Assembly: GCA_019116805.1 (NCBI GenBank)
Contig: DXAV01000008.1
Span: forward strand, 1-64,000
Length of the DNA: 64,000 bases
Source: Candidatus Bacteroides merdavium
GTDB lineage: Bacteria > Bacteroidota > Bacteroidia > Bacteroidales > Bacteroidaceae
Direction of reading: 5' to 3'
Positions 45,080 through 53,909 of the stretch are shown here, piece by piece. Within the stretch, counting starts at the first letter, position 1. Every line of letters begins with the position of its first letter. Position numbers and translations under genes: made by a program. The notes under the pieces are model-generated. The model saw only the letters and a program-made list of their open reading frames with translations, searched no databases and was not told where the DNA came from.

Positions 45080-45692
45080 CCAGTCGTTGAAGATAGTCGT
45101 GGCCGAAGCGTCCATCATCATCCGCAGTGGCGTATCGGCCGTATTAAAACGCATCCCCAACCTCGACATTCATCCCATCGAGGTGAACTCGGTCGAGGCG
45201 CTGAGCCACTATGCCCACCTGCACCAGCCGGACATGGTCATCATCAATCCCTCGTTCGACGGATGGTTCAACCTGCCTGCCTTCAAGGCCGAACATCCCC
45301 GCCTGACGGGTGTGAAGTACATCGCCCTCATCTCGTTGGTAACGAACAACAACGTGCTGAAGGAGTACGACGAGCGCTTCTCCATCTGCGACGACCTCGA
45401 CATCATCGCCGCCAAGCTGAACGGCCTGCTCCGTGGCGGCGAGGAGGAAGAAGAGGAGAAGGACAACGAATCGGACACGCTGAGCCAGCGCGAGAAGGAA
45501 ATCGTGACTTGCGTCGTGAAGGGCATGACGAACAAGGCCATTGCCGAAAAACTTTTCCTGAGCATCCACACCGTCATCACCCACCGCCGCAACATCGCGC
45601 GCAAGCTGCAGATACACTCGCCCGCCGGCCTCACCATCTATGCCATCGTCAACAAGCTGGTGGAGCTGAGCGATATCAAGGAGAAGCTGTAA
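45066..45692 (+). CDS. LuxR-type regulator with pseudo-receiver domain
   Basis: The 208-residue protein has an N-terminal receiver-like domain (about 8-130) and a C-terminal LuxR helix-turn-helix (about 140-205, LSQREKEIVTCVVKGMTNKA). At the phosphoacceptor position the usual Asp is replaced: the strand reads PDMVIINPSFDGW. Classical phosphorylation is therefore unlikely. With the overlapping hemerythrin gene, it probably answers to that di-iron protein or to a small ligand. No histidine kinase is nearby. Confidence 0.85.
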   Translation: MNTNNQSLKIVVAEASIIIRSGVSAVLKRIPNLDIHPIEVNSVEALSHYAHLHQPDMVIINPSFDGWFNLPAFKAEHPRLTGVKYIALISLVTNNNVLKEYDERFSICDDLDIIAAKLNGLLRGGEEEEEEKDNESDTLSQREKEIVTCVVKGMTNKAIAEKLFLSIHTVITHRRNIARKLQIHSPAGLTIYAIVNKLVELSDIKEKL

Positions 45693-45706
45693 AGCACATT
45701 TTTTTA

Positions 45707-45833
45707 CCACAGATTACGCAGATTGACACAGATTTCAGAAGGACGTATCAAAAATGACGAAGCCTTTACATGCTGTCATTTATAATATTTGACATACCTT
45801 TCTGAAATCTGTGCCAATCTGTGTAATCTGTGG
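45707..45833. repeat. Long hairpin repeat A4 (CACAGATTA units)
   Basis: The left arm (45707-45742) repeats CACAGATT-type units and the right arm (45799-45833) is inverted (TCTGAAATCTGTGCCAATCT and on). In the loop, GTATCAAAAATGAC (from 45745) and its imperfect complement (to 45797) form an inner stem. It follows the LuxR gene. Confidence 0.8.
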
Positions 45834-45848
45834 TGGGCATACAAGGAA

Positions 45849-45891
45849 ATTCCCGCCCCACGATATCGCATCGGAAGGCGGGAATCTTTTT
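45849..45891 (+). terminator. Rho-independent terminator after LuxR gene
   Basis: The 9-bp stem ATTCCCGCC (45849-45857) pairs with GGCGGGAAT (45877-45885), followed by CTTTTT. It would end the hemerythrin-LuxR transcript. On the other strand it could end a short transcript from the orphan promoter at 45977-45947. Confidence 0.8.
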
Positions 45892-45946
45892 ACCTTACTT
45901 GTGGTTACGTAATTATGACTAACTAATTCATTCAAATCTGATGATG

Positions 45947-45977
45947 CAAAGGTAGTGCATCGCAGTGGATGGTGCAA
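45947..45977 (-). promoter_or_regulatory. Orphan Bacteroidales promoter
   Basis: Read on the minus strand, TTG (45977-45975), a 20-bp spacer and TACCTTTG (45954-45947) match the consensus. No convincing coding frame follows for several hundred bases; the stem at 45849-45885 could form the end of a transcript of about 90 bases. It may start a small RNA. Confidence 0.45.
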
Positions 45978-46055
45978 TCGCTTGAAGTAGGTATTTTCGG
46001 GTACGAAACATCAGGCAGTAGGTATTGAGGACAATTATTCTCAATTTTCCATTCA

Positions 46056-48278
46056 TCAAGCGTAGCTGTGCATGCCTCCCAGCAGGAAATTGACGCCGAA
46101 GTAGGTAACCAGCACGCAGAGGAAGGCCACCACACTGAACACGTGGAAGAACAACGGACGGCGGAAGCAGGGCAACGAAGCAGGATGGAGGGCCAGGGCA
46201 TAGACAAGCATCGTGACCAGCGCCCACACCTCCTTGGGGTCCCATCCCCAGTAACGGCCCCACGACACATTGGCCCACACGGCGCCGATGAAGATGCCTG
46301 CCGCCAGCAGGAAGACGGCCGGATAGAGCAGCAGGCTGCTCACCACCTGAAGGCGCTCCACCTGAGCTTCACACTCCCTGCGCGAAGCAAGCAGAACCAG
46401 CGCCGCCACCCCATTGAGCATGACGAAGGCCAGCAGGGCGTAGGCCACCATAATAACCGCCACATGCACACTGAGCAGGGGCGAGGCAAGGACAGGCATC
46501 AGTTGGCCCACCTGCGGATTGCGCTCGCCCAGCATGGACACCACCAACGCCAACCCACACACCAGGAAGCCCAAAGGGAGCGCCAGGGGCAGACGGCGAT
46601 GGAAGACGAGGGTGAGCAGGGCGGCACAAAGGGCCAGCAGGTGCATCGTTTCGTGCCCGTTGGACATGGGCAGGTGGCCGCTCACCAGGCCACGAAGCAC
46701 CATCAGGCCTGCCAGCCAACAGGCCATCAGAGCCAATACGACCAGCAGCATACGACTTACCACTCGCCTCTCCCGCCGACGAAGCATCAGGCAGCGGACA
46801 GAATAAACAAAGGAGAACAATCCCAGCACAACAGAGGCCACGGCCAGCGGAAAGCTGTCGTTCACCTGATTATAGGCCTGCTCGGCACGAAAGCGGAGGT
46901 CAGAAGGCAGCAACGCCCCACCCTCGCGCTGCTGGTAGCGGCGTATCTTGCCCACCAGCCGCTCCACCTCGGCAAAATCCTTGCGCGCCACCTGCTCGGC
47001 CACGTAGTTCATCGCCCCACGCACGAAGGTGCCTTCTTCAAGGGGCATGTCGCGCGGCAGGCGGTCGGCCAGGGAGAGCCACTCCAGGCGGGAGGCATCG
47101 GCCGACGACGGGGACGTATAGGGAAAAATGCGCCAGGCCGCCCCTGTCGCCACGCTGCTCACCAGGCTGAACTTCTCGTTGGCCTCGCCCACGGCCTTTG
47201 CGTCGGCCATGGAAGCGTCGGCCAAGACTTCGGCATCGAGTCGGTAGCCCTCAGGGCCGAAGAAGTCCTGCAACGAGGCATAACGCCCACCAATGCCCAG
47301 CAGGCGGCGCACGTCGGCACTCTTCACGCGGATGCACGGCTCGCACTTCCAGTCGTCGTAGTAGAAGAACCAGCCCGTCAGTACCTGCTCGGCTGTGAAG
47401 CCCCGATACGTGGGCTTGCCACAGAGTTTCATGGTGAAATCCTTGGCCAGCGTCTGCAGGGGGCAGACGCGGTCGTTGTAATAGACATAGAGCCGACCGA
47501 AGCAAGCAGCCGTCTCGCGTGGCAAGGTGCGCGGCAGGTCTTCGGCCGCCCGCACGAAGGGCGCGGCCAGCAAGAGGCCTGCCACCCCCGCCGCCCGAAG
47601 CGACGGATGGCGAAGCAGGCGACGGAACCCGCTCTGAGGTTCAAGGAAGAAGGCCAGGGCCGAAAGCAGCAGAAGGGCATAGCCCGCATAGGTGAGGCCG
47701 ATGCCCCAAGGGTCGCAGGCCACGGACAAGGTAACGCCCTGCCCGTCGGAGTCGTAGCCCGACTGATAGAAGCGGTAGCCCTCATGGCGGAAGATGCGGT
47801 TCATGGACACCTCGCCCTGATGCACTTCATCGCCTGCGGTCAGCGTGAAGCGGCTCACGAAGTCTTTCGGTGCCGATGTGCCCGCATAATACTCCACCCT
47901 GAACTCCTCCAGCGAGAGGCGGAAGGGGAAGGCCGCCGTCCGCCCCTCGGACGTGGCAAAGGCCTCTGCCGCCTCGCCCTGCCGCAGGTGCACGCGCCCC
48001 TGCAGGCCCCACACGTGGGTGACCAGCGCCCCCAGCAGGATGAGCACCAAGGAGAGATGAAACAAAAAAGTCGCCCGACGCTTCTGCATCCGACGACGCC
48101 ACAGATAACCCATACCCGCAACGGCCATCAGCGCCCAGCAGGCCACGAACCAGGGCGAGCCATAGACGTGGCGCACGACCAAGGGAGTGCCCCACACCTT
48201 CTCCACACACGTGGCGGCCATCAATACACAGACAAGCAGGCCCAGCAGGCCGAAGGAAAGATTTCGCAAGATTTTCAT
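46056..48278 (-). CDS. Cytochrome c maturation protein, ResB-CcsA fusion
   Basis: The 740-residue membrane protein combines a ResB-like N-terminal half (four helices and a large periplasmic loop, about 1-470) with a CcsA-like half (about 480-740). The haem-handling WWD motif reads SWGRYWGWDPKEVWAL near residue 665. It exports haem and joins it to apocytochromes c (system II). It lies next to a gene with two CxxCH haem sites, which it would serve. The ATG at 48278 is chosen; an in-frame extension to 48422 runs into repeat array R8. Confidence 0.92.
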   Translation of the reverse strand: MKILRNLSFGLLGLLVCVLMAATCVEKVWGTPLVVRHVYGSPWFVACWALMAVAGMGYLWRRRMQKRRATFLFHLSLVLILLGALVTHVWGLQGRVHLRQGEAAEAFATSEGRTAAFPFRLSLEEFRVEYYAGTSAPKDFVSRFTLTAGDEVHQGEVSMNRIFRHEGYRFYQSGYDSDGQGVTLSVACDPWGIGLTYAGYALLLLSALAFFLEPQSGFRRLLRHPSLRAAGVAGLLLAAPFVRAAEDLPRTLPRETAACFGRLYVYYNDRVCPLQTLAKDFTMKLCGKPTYRGFTAEQVLTGWFFYYDDWKCEPCIRVKSADVRRLLGIGGRYASLQDFFGPEGYRLDAEVLADASMADAKAVGEANEKFSLVSSVATGAAWRIFPYTSPSSADASRLEWLSLADRLPRDMPLEEGTFVRGAMNYVAEQVARKDFAEVERLVGKIRRYQQREGGALLPSDLRFRAEQAYNQVNDSFPLAVASVVLGLFSFVYSVRCLMLRRRERRVVSRMLLVVLALMACWLAGLMVLRGLVSGHLPMSNGHETMHLLALCAALLTLVFHRRLPLALPLGFLVCGLALVVSMLGERNPQVGQLMPVLASPLLSVHVAVIMVAYALLAFVMLNGVAALVLLASRRECEAQVERLQVVSSLLLYPAVFLLAAGIFIGAVWANVSWGRYWGWDPKEVWALVTMLVYALALHPASLPCFRRPLFFHVFSVVAFLCVLVTYFGVNFLLGGMHSYA

Positions 48279-48399
48279 ACCTGATAAGGATTTATAGGAA
48301 AGCAGATGTTTGAGAAATGCGACGATTAAACGCCACCGAGGCCGCTCCGGATAGTAAAGCATATTTACACGGAATTCAGACCCCGAAATCGCCCGTCCA

Positions 48400-48502
48400 G
48401 ACTCCCTAGAGTCATGGGGCAAGACTCCTTAGAGTCATCGGCCATGACTCCCTAGAGTGTCAAGCCACAACTCCCTAGAGTCTTCGAGAGAGACTCCAGG
48501 GA
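48400..48502. repeat. 23-bp-period palindromic array R8
   Basis: Five units of GACTCCCTAGAGTC type start at 48400, 48423, 48446, 48469 and 48492, exactly 23 bp apart. The core ACTCCCTAGAGT is nearly palindromic, and the final unit has drifted. It lies about 120 bp upstream of the cytochrome c maturation gene. The sequence ATATTTACAC occurs on both sides (48361 and 48600). No gene is seen elsewhere in 48279-48664. Confidence 0.85.
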
Positions 48503-48664
48503 GTTTGTAAACGCTTGATTATCAGCATCAGCAGAGACGGTTCCATCCGGCCGACGGGCAAAGGCGGGAGTGCGGACCTCCGACTCAGTGCAATAAAACA
48601 TATTTACACACGAGCAAGCGTGTTGAGAAGCTCTGCACAGAGCCGAACCCCTTCCGGCAAGTCA

Positions 48665-50317
48665 TCAGATGGAGTCGATGAACTTCACCACCGCCTCGCG
48701 GTCCTCTTTCGAGAGCTCGCGGAACTTCTGGACGGTGTAGTAGGCATCGCTCTGCTCGCTGGTGCCGTGCCACATGATGGCTTCCATCGTGGTGCGCGCA
48801 CGGCAGTCGTGCAGGCGGTCGGCATACTCGGCCCCTGTGCAACGCTGGTGCAGGCCGCGCCCCCAGAGCGGCGTGGTGCGGCACCAACCAGTGCGGATGT
48901 CGTTCACCATGTGGAGCTTGTGCTGCACCATGTCGGTGTAGGGCCAAATCTTCTGATGCGGATAGCGGGGCAGTTGCTTGGCCTTGTCGCCTGTGAAGAA
49001 GCGGGCAGGGTCGCGTATCTCGTCGTCGCCCGTCGTCCAGGTGGGCTTGTGGCAGTAGGCGCAACCTATCTCCGAGAAGAGTTCCTTGCCGCGGAGCACT
49101 TCCTCGTCGTCCACGTTGCGGGCGGCGGGCACGGCCAGTCCACGATGCCACACCATGAGGTCGATGTAGTCCTGGTCGCTCACTTCGACGGGCAGCGTCT
49201 TCGACGTCAGGTAGTTGTAGATGTTGTCCGCCACGTTGTCCGTGAACCATTCAGGGTGTTCCTCGGGTGTGGACACCTTGGCGATATAGTCGGGAAAGCC
49301 CGCCTGAATGTCGGGGTCCTGCGAAGCATATTGGGCATAGGAGCCTGCCGCGTCGAGGTAATGGAAGCGGCGGTCGCTACGCGTGGCGTTGGTGATGTTC
49401 CAGAAGGCATTGGCACCCGCCGCGTCCTGCAAGGGGCCACGGCTCAGGGCGTAGGTATAGCGGAGCGGATAGAGGGTACCGTCGCCACCTTGCGCCGTAT
49501 TGGCATATTGCTTCACCCACTCTCCGTTCTTGAAGATGGATTCATTCAGCTTGAAATAGCCGTCCTGCTCCTGCTTGGCGTACTCGGCTTTCAGGTCCTC
49601 GTCGCTGATGGCATCGAGCAGGCCCGTGCCATAGATGCCGATAGTGGACTCCACGCGCACTTCGTACTCGCCCACGTCGTAGCCACGGTTGGCCACGTAG
49701 ATGGCACTCCTGGGGATGTCCACTTCGGGGTAACGCAGGCGGTAGGTCTCGCCGTCGGGAAACTTGTTGCCGAAGGCGTCGGTATATTCATGCCAGGTGA
49801 TGGTAATCTGCGACTCGTCGAGCGGCGCCTTGAAGGGGGCCACGGCATGAGTTTGCGGCATGCCTGCCAGCCAGGGCACATAGGCCTCGGTCTCGGGGTT
49901 GTAAACCACCAGCAGATAGCCGTTTCCTATCTCGTTGGTGTTGAACGTGCCGCTGTTCTGGCTCTTGCCATGCCCGTAGCCAGGATGACAATGGATGCAC
50001 GAAGAGCGGATGTAGAGCGGCCCCAGACCATGACGCATGCCGTCGAAGTTGGCCGTGAAAGGTTTCTCGAAGAACTGCTCGCCACGGTTGAAGGCGGCAT
50101 TCATGGTAGCGTCGGCCTCGACCACGGCCGTGGGGTCTTCGAAGGCCGTCGAGGTAGAGTTGGAGGTAGTGCCCAGTTCGCCGCCCGTGTAGTACCAGTC
50201 GGGCAGCTCATCGGGCGTCACAGGCGAAGGGTTGTCGCCCTTCACGTCGTCGTCGCTACAGGCCGTCAGGCTCAGAGCGGCTCCAAGGATTACATAAAAA
50301 CAGGTCTTTTTCATCAT
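48665..50317 (-). CDS. Di-haem oxidoreductase family lipoprotein (DUF1111)
   Basis: The 550-residue predicted lipoprotein has a leader ending in LTAC. Two c-type haem sites are visible: CIHCH near residue 111 and CAYCH near 380. The C-terminal region TPLWGRGLHQ and ARTTMEAIMWHG is typical of DUF1111 di-haem oxidoreductases (often called thiol oxidoreductase). The family commonly neighbours imelysin genes, as here. The reaction is unproven; iron oxidation state change is inferred from context. Confidence 0.87.
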   Translation of the reverse strand: MMKKTCFYVILGAALSLTACSDDDVKGDNPSPVTPDELPDWYYTGGELGTTSNSTSTAFEDPTAVVEADATMNAAFNRGEQFFEKPFTANFDGMRHGLGPLYIRSSCIHCHPGYGHGKSQNSGTFNTNEIGNGYLLVVYNPETEAYVPWLAGMPQTHAVAPFKAPLDESQITITWHEYTDAFGNKFPDGETYRLRYPEVDIPRSAIYVANRGYDVGEYEVRVESTIGIYGTGLLDAISDEDLKAEYAKQEQDGYFKLNESIFKNGEWVKQYANTAQGGDGTLYPLRYTYALSRGPLQDAAGANAFWNITNATRSDRRFHYLDAAGSYAQYASQDPDIQAGFPDYIAKVSTPEEHPEWFTDNVADNIYNYLTSKTLPVEVSDQDYIDLMVWHRGLAVPAARNVDDEEVLRGKELFSEIGCAYCHKPTWTTGDDEIRDPARFFTGDKAKQLPRYPHQKIWPYTDMVQHKLHMVNDIRTGWCRTTPLWGRGLHQRCTGAEYADRLHDCRARTTMEAIMWHGTSEQSDAYYTVQKFRELSKEDREAVVKFIDSI

Positions 50318-50346
50318 TGACTTTTCTTTTTTTTTCTGTTCTATCT

Positions 50347-51609
50347 TTAATGGTTGGCCTGCAACAACGTCTTCACCTCGTCGAAGATATCGTTCATCAC
50401 ATTGCAGGCATCGATGGCATCCTGATTGACTTTATCGTACTCGGCCGCACCACAGGTGTAGGCAAAGGGTTCGCCCATCAGGCTTATCTTGTCGTAGGCG
50501 TCTTGGATGGCGGCCTTCACACGGGTGTCCAGATCGGCATTGAGCGTGGCGACGTAGGTGCTCAGGGTGTGGGTGGCCGTCTGGATGGTACCGTCCACCG
50601 AGGGCGAGCCCTGATAGGCGTTGCGGATGCTGATGACATTGCCTTGGAAGTCGCGGATGGAATTCAGGCTGTAGGGCGACTCGATGTAGCTGGGGTCGTA
50701 CTCCATGCCGCCCGAGGGAAGTCCCTTGCCCGTGGGGTTACCAATCTTGATGTTGCCCACCTCGTTGGCAATGTTCTGTATGCCGGCCGTTATCATGTCG
50801 TACACCACGTCGAGGTAGTTCTTGTACTCACTGCCTGCCGCGCCTGCATTCTTGATGTTATCGCCGAAGTTCTTGCCCTTGTCCAGTTCGGTGTCGGTCA
50901 GAATCTGCTGCTTCTCGGCCGATACATTCTCAGTTCCTGCCCAGCAGGCCTCCAGCAGGATGCACTGGTTGCGCAGGTCGCCTGCCAGTCCCACGAGGTA
51001 GTTCAGCTCTTCGGTGGTGTAGTTCAGGTTGTGGGCCACGCTGGTCGAACTGGCCGTAGCGTTGCCGCTGGCATTGGTGTTGGTCAGCTCGAAGAGCAGG
51101 TACTCGATGGCATGGAAGCCTTGCAGGGCATAGCCCAAGTAGTTACCCACATAGTTGCCTTCGTCGTCCATCTGTGCCATCTGGGCGGGGTTGTTCAGCA
51201 GAGCGTCCATACCCGTCTTGTCCAGCGGCCAGGAGTCGATGTGGGGGTCTACGTTGTAGTCGCCTGCAGGGCCAAACAGCCATGCCTCACTCTTCTCCCA
51301 ATAGTCGCGCGCCAGCTTCCAGGCCTCGCAGGCGGCCTCCACGTCGGCGGTGGTCAGCGTGCCAGCCTGCTTCTTCGTGCGGATGTCGATACACAAGCTG
51401 TGAAGGCTCATGGCGGCGTCGGCCATGCCCTGATACGAAGGAATCACGGTCTTGTCGGCAAAGTCGGCCACCACTTCCTTCAAGGCCTTTTCCTGGGCCG
51501 AAAGCTCGGTTCCGTCGGTAGGGTCGTCGTTGTTACTACAAGATGTCATACTCATGCCCATCATGGCTCCCAGAGCCAGACAGAGCGGAAATTTCAGAAA
51601 TGTTTTCAT
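50347..51609 (-). CDS. Imelysin family lipoprotein (peptidase M75 type)
   Basis: The 420-residue predicted lipoprotein has a leader ending in MTSC. The mature all-helical protein carries the imelysin signature GFHAIEYLLFE near residue 165 (GxHxxE). Imelysin proteins take part in iron uptake; proteolysis is doubtful. It lies 29 bp before the di-haem gene and 64 bp after the porin gene, in one operon. Confidence 0.9.
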   Translation of the reverse strand: MKTFLKFPLCLALGAMMGMSMTSCSNNDDPTDGTELSAQEKALKEVVADFADKTVIPSYQGMADAAMSLHSLCIDIRTKKQAGTLTTADVEAACEAWKLARDYWEKSEAWLFGPAGDYNVDPHIDSWPLDKTGMDALLNNPAQMAQMDDEGNYVGNYLGYALQGFHAIEYLLFELTNTNASGNATASSTSVAHNLNYTTEELNYLVGLAGDLRNQCILLEACWAGTENVSAEKQQILTDTELDKGKNFGDNIKNAGAAGSEYKNYLDVVYDMITAGIQNIANEVGNIKIGNPTGKGLPSGGMEYDPSYIESPYSLNSIRDFQGNVISIRNAYQGSPSVDGTIQTATHTLSTYVATLNADLDTRVKAAIQDAYDKISLMGEPFAYTCGAAEYDKVNQDAIDACNVMNDIFDEVKTLLQANH

Positions 51610-51673
51610 TGTGTCTTATGTTTTTTGGTTATTATAGAATATATTCAAGCGATAGAAGAGATAAATCACTGTT

Positions 51674-53032
51674 TTACAGGTTGAAGAAGCCCGCATAGGC
51701 CACACCCACCGACACGGCAGGTTCGTTGTTGAACCGGCTTTTGAGAAGGCCGATGGAATATTCGCCCTTGAGCACGACTTCCTTCAGCGGATAGTAGTTG
51801 ACACCCACGGCCAAACGTTGGCGGCCATACTCCTTGTAGTGGGTCACGGCCTTGGCAGTCTTGTACATGGAGTCGTAGTACTCGTAGCGGCCGAAGAGGT
51901 AGAGGCGCTGCTCCTTGTCGGTACGTCTGGGGTTGAGGGAGAGGAAGTCGTAACCCACCTCCACACCTGTGGCTATGGCACTTGAGGCCACGGGCTGCTT
52001 GGGCGAGGGAGAGTCCTTGGAGAAGCTCTGATTGTAGCGGGTGATGAGGTCGGCGTCGGACAGGTGGCCATAGTCGAACGAGCCGCGTGCCACCCAGTTG
52101 TGGGCGTCGTAGCAGAAGTCGAACGCGCCGATAAGTACCGTTCCCTTCACATCGTCGTAAACGGCGTTGGTGGCCTTCTTCAGGGTGTTGCTGAAGGAAT
52201 TGCCCGCATAGCCGCTGAGCGAGAGGCGCAGGCCTTTCACCGAATAGTTGTCCACGCGGAAGGCACCTGCCATGGCATTGGCTATCTTGAATTCATAGGG
52301 GCTGCCCGCTCCACCCTTCACCCAGTCCTTACTGCCGAAGCGGTCGGAGTCGAGACCTGCCAGAAGCATGGCTTCGTAGCGCCACTGCCCGGCACGGCCC
52401 CAAAGGCTGATGCCCGTCTCGTGCCACGTGCAGGGCAGGATGCTGTTCTCGCCCTCGGGTCGATAGACGCCGAAGAACTCGGTGGGTAGGTGGTGGGCAT
52501 TGGTCATGCCGACGGGCACCACCATGTGGCCCAGCTTGATGTTGAACTGGGGACAGAAGGACTTCTGAATCCAAAACTGCTCGAGGGCCACTTCACCGCC
52601 GCGTTCCACTTCGCTTTCGTATTCGCCGCCTTCGTGTTCCTCAATCTCGACGGCACTCTCCGTGCCGCCATGTTCGAACTCGATTTCGGTACCCATGGTC
52701 CAGCCCTTGCCGAAGTCGTAACCCAGCATGATGACTACGTGGGGCAGGTCGAAGCGTCCGTGCGTGTCGTCCTTGTAGTTCTGCGGGCTGTCGTAGCGCA
52801 GGTAATTGTCACTATAAAAATTGTAGCTGTAAACGGCTTCCCCATAGCCGCCGATGGTGAAGCGCCGCTTGCGGGGAGCGGCTTCGGCGTCGGTTTGCTG
52901 TACAGCTTCGATACTTGCCAGCTTGGCCCGTCCGTCGGGCTCCTGCCGTTGAGAGGTTGTTCCCTCGTCGGCGTAAAGTGCTCCTGTACAGAGCATCAGG
53001 CCCAATGACAGGCCCCATACCTTTTGTTTCAT
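51674..53032 (-). CDS. Outer-membrane beta-barrel porin
   Basis: The 452-residue protein has a signal peptide (to about residue 21) and alternating beta strands with aromatic girdles, starting FTIGGYGEAVYSYNF. It ends in phenylalanine-rich GFFNL, suited for outer-membrane insertion. It resembles phosphate- or metal-selective porins; a charged His/Glu loop (HGGTESAVEIEEHEGGEY) could bind metal. As first gene of the imelysin operon it may admit iron or its carrier. Confidence 0.82.
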   Translation of the reverse strand: MKQKVWGLSLGLMLCTGALYADEGTTSQRQEPDGRAKLASIEAVQQTDAEAAPRKRRFTIGGYGEAVYSYNFYSDNYLRYDSPQNYKDDTHGRFDLPHVVIMLGYDFGKGWTMGTEIEFEHGGTESAVEIEEHEGGEYESEVERGGEVALEQFWIQKSFCPQFNIKLGHMVVPVGMTNAHHLPTEFFGVYRPEGENSILPCTWHETGISLWGRAGQWRYEAMLLAGLDSDRFGSKDWVKGGAGSPYEFKIANAMAGAFRVDNYSVKGLRLSLSGYAGNSFSNTLKKATNAVYDDVKGTVLIGAFDFCYDAHNWVARGSFDYGHLSDADLITRYNQSFSKDSPSPKQPVASSAIATGVEVGYDFLSLNPRRTDKEQRLYLFGRYEYYDSMYKTAKAVTHYKEYGRQRLAVGVNYYPLKEVVLKGEYSIGLLKSRFNNEPAVSVGVAYAGFFNL

Positions 53033-53063
53033 TTCCCTTATTTTTTATAATTTTTTGTTGGTG

Positions 53064-53071
53064 CAAAGGTA
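53064..53071 (-). promoter_or_regulatory. -7 element of porin-imelysin operon
   Basis: TACCTTTG on the minus strand lies about 31 bp before the porin start codon. No Fur-like palindrome was recognised around it. Confidence 0.5.
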
Positions 53072-53143
53072 CGGGGGCACTCAAAGGGGGGCAATACCTA
53101 AAAGTGGGTATTGTGGGGAGGGAAATAGGTAGTTTTAGGTATA

Positions 53144-53632
53144 TTACTTCAGCCGCAGGGCCACAACGTAATAGACGGCCAGGGAGAGGGCCATCAGCAC
53201 CAGCGCGGCCAGGCAGGCGATGCGTGCCCACAGATGGTGGTCGGTCCAGGGGCCGACAGCAAAGAGCAGGCAGATGCAGACATTGAACGCCCGAAGGAGG
53301 CGCACCACGCACACGTACTGCTGCCCCACGTTGCGGACATTCACGCGCACAGGGAAGCGGATGAAGCGCACAGGCAGGCGGGCACCCGTCACCATCAGTG
53401 CGAACACGAGCGTCGACAGGAGGGCCGATACCCACATATTGCCATCCGCCTGTCCGCCCTGCGAGGTATACTGCAAAAGCACGCCCACCCAGCCCAGCAC
53501 GACCAGGAGCAGGGCCACGCCTTCCACCACCCAATCTACGACGGCGGGGCGGAAATGTACATCGGGACAATCGTGGGCCGAGAAAGGACCCAGGTTCACG
53601 CCAAACAGATTGAAAGACTTGATTCGTATCAT
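53144..53632 (-). CDS. Unknown membrane protein (four helices)
   Basis: The 162-residue protein has about four hydrophobic segments (VEGVALLLVVLGWVGVLLQY, the region around LLSTLVFALMVTG, ICLLFAVG and LVLMALSLAVYYVVAL). The N-terminal part is soluble. I do not recognise a family. It is the last gene of the SPFH operon, 26 bp after the ribbon-helix-helix gene. Confidence 0.65.
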   Translation of the reverse strand: MIRIKSFNLFGVNLGPFSAHDCPDVHFRPAVVDWVVEGVALLLVVLGWVGVLLQYTSQGGQADGNMWVSALLSTLVFALMVTGARLPVRFIRFPVRVNVRNVGQQYVCVVRLLRAFNVCICLLFAVGPWTDHHLWARIACLAALVLMALSLAVYYVVALRLK

Positions 53633-53658
53633 ATTTATTTCTTTAAAGTTAATAGGAG

Positions 53659-53874
53659 TCAGAGGGAGTCATCGCCCTCTTCATTCTTCGCCGCACCGCC
53701 CTTCTTCGCCTTCTTCAGCCGTCCGCTCTTGCGCAGGGCCTCGTTGATGATCCACTGGAGCTGGCCGTTGGTGCTGCGGAACTCGTCGGCCGCCCACTTC
53801 TCGATGGCATCCATCGTAGCGGCGTCCACGCGCAGGACAAAACTCTTGGTTGTATTTTCTTTCTTCGTTGCCAC
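53659..53874 (-). CDS. Arc-like ribbon-helix-helix protein
   Basis: The 71-residue protein begins (GTG at 53874) ATKKENTTKSFVLRVD, an Arc/MetJ-type beta strand, followed by two helices (DAIEKWAADEF and QLQWIINEALRK) and a basic tail. It should dimerise and bind DNA. A TTG at 53913 overlapping the hydrolase stop codon would add 13 residues unlike the family; I prefer the GTG start. Small Arc-like proteins of this type occur next to SPFH genes in Bacteroides. Confidence 0.75.
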   Translation of the reverse strand: MATKKENTTKSFVLRVDAATMDAIEKWAADEFRSTNGQLQWIINEALRKSGRLKKAKKGGAAKNEEGDDSL

Positions 53875-53909
53875 TTTCTCTATACGTATTTTTACCAGAC
53901 AAACAACAA

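Noticed and set aside
45780-45977. 65-codon frame on the minus strand after the orphan promoter
   Set aside because: It begins at a TTG within the -33 region, runs through the hairpin repeat A4 and has no protein-like features.
46068-48284. Long open frame of about 738 codons on the plus strand
   Set aside because: It is the antisense shadow of the ResB-CcsA gene. Its translation is rich in His, Gln and Arg and has no domain.
48515-50320. Long open frame of about 600 codons on the plus strand
   Set aside because: It is antisense to the di-haem oxidoreductase, which has clear haem-binding motifs and a lipoprotein leader.
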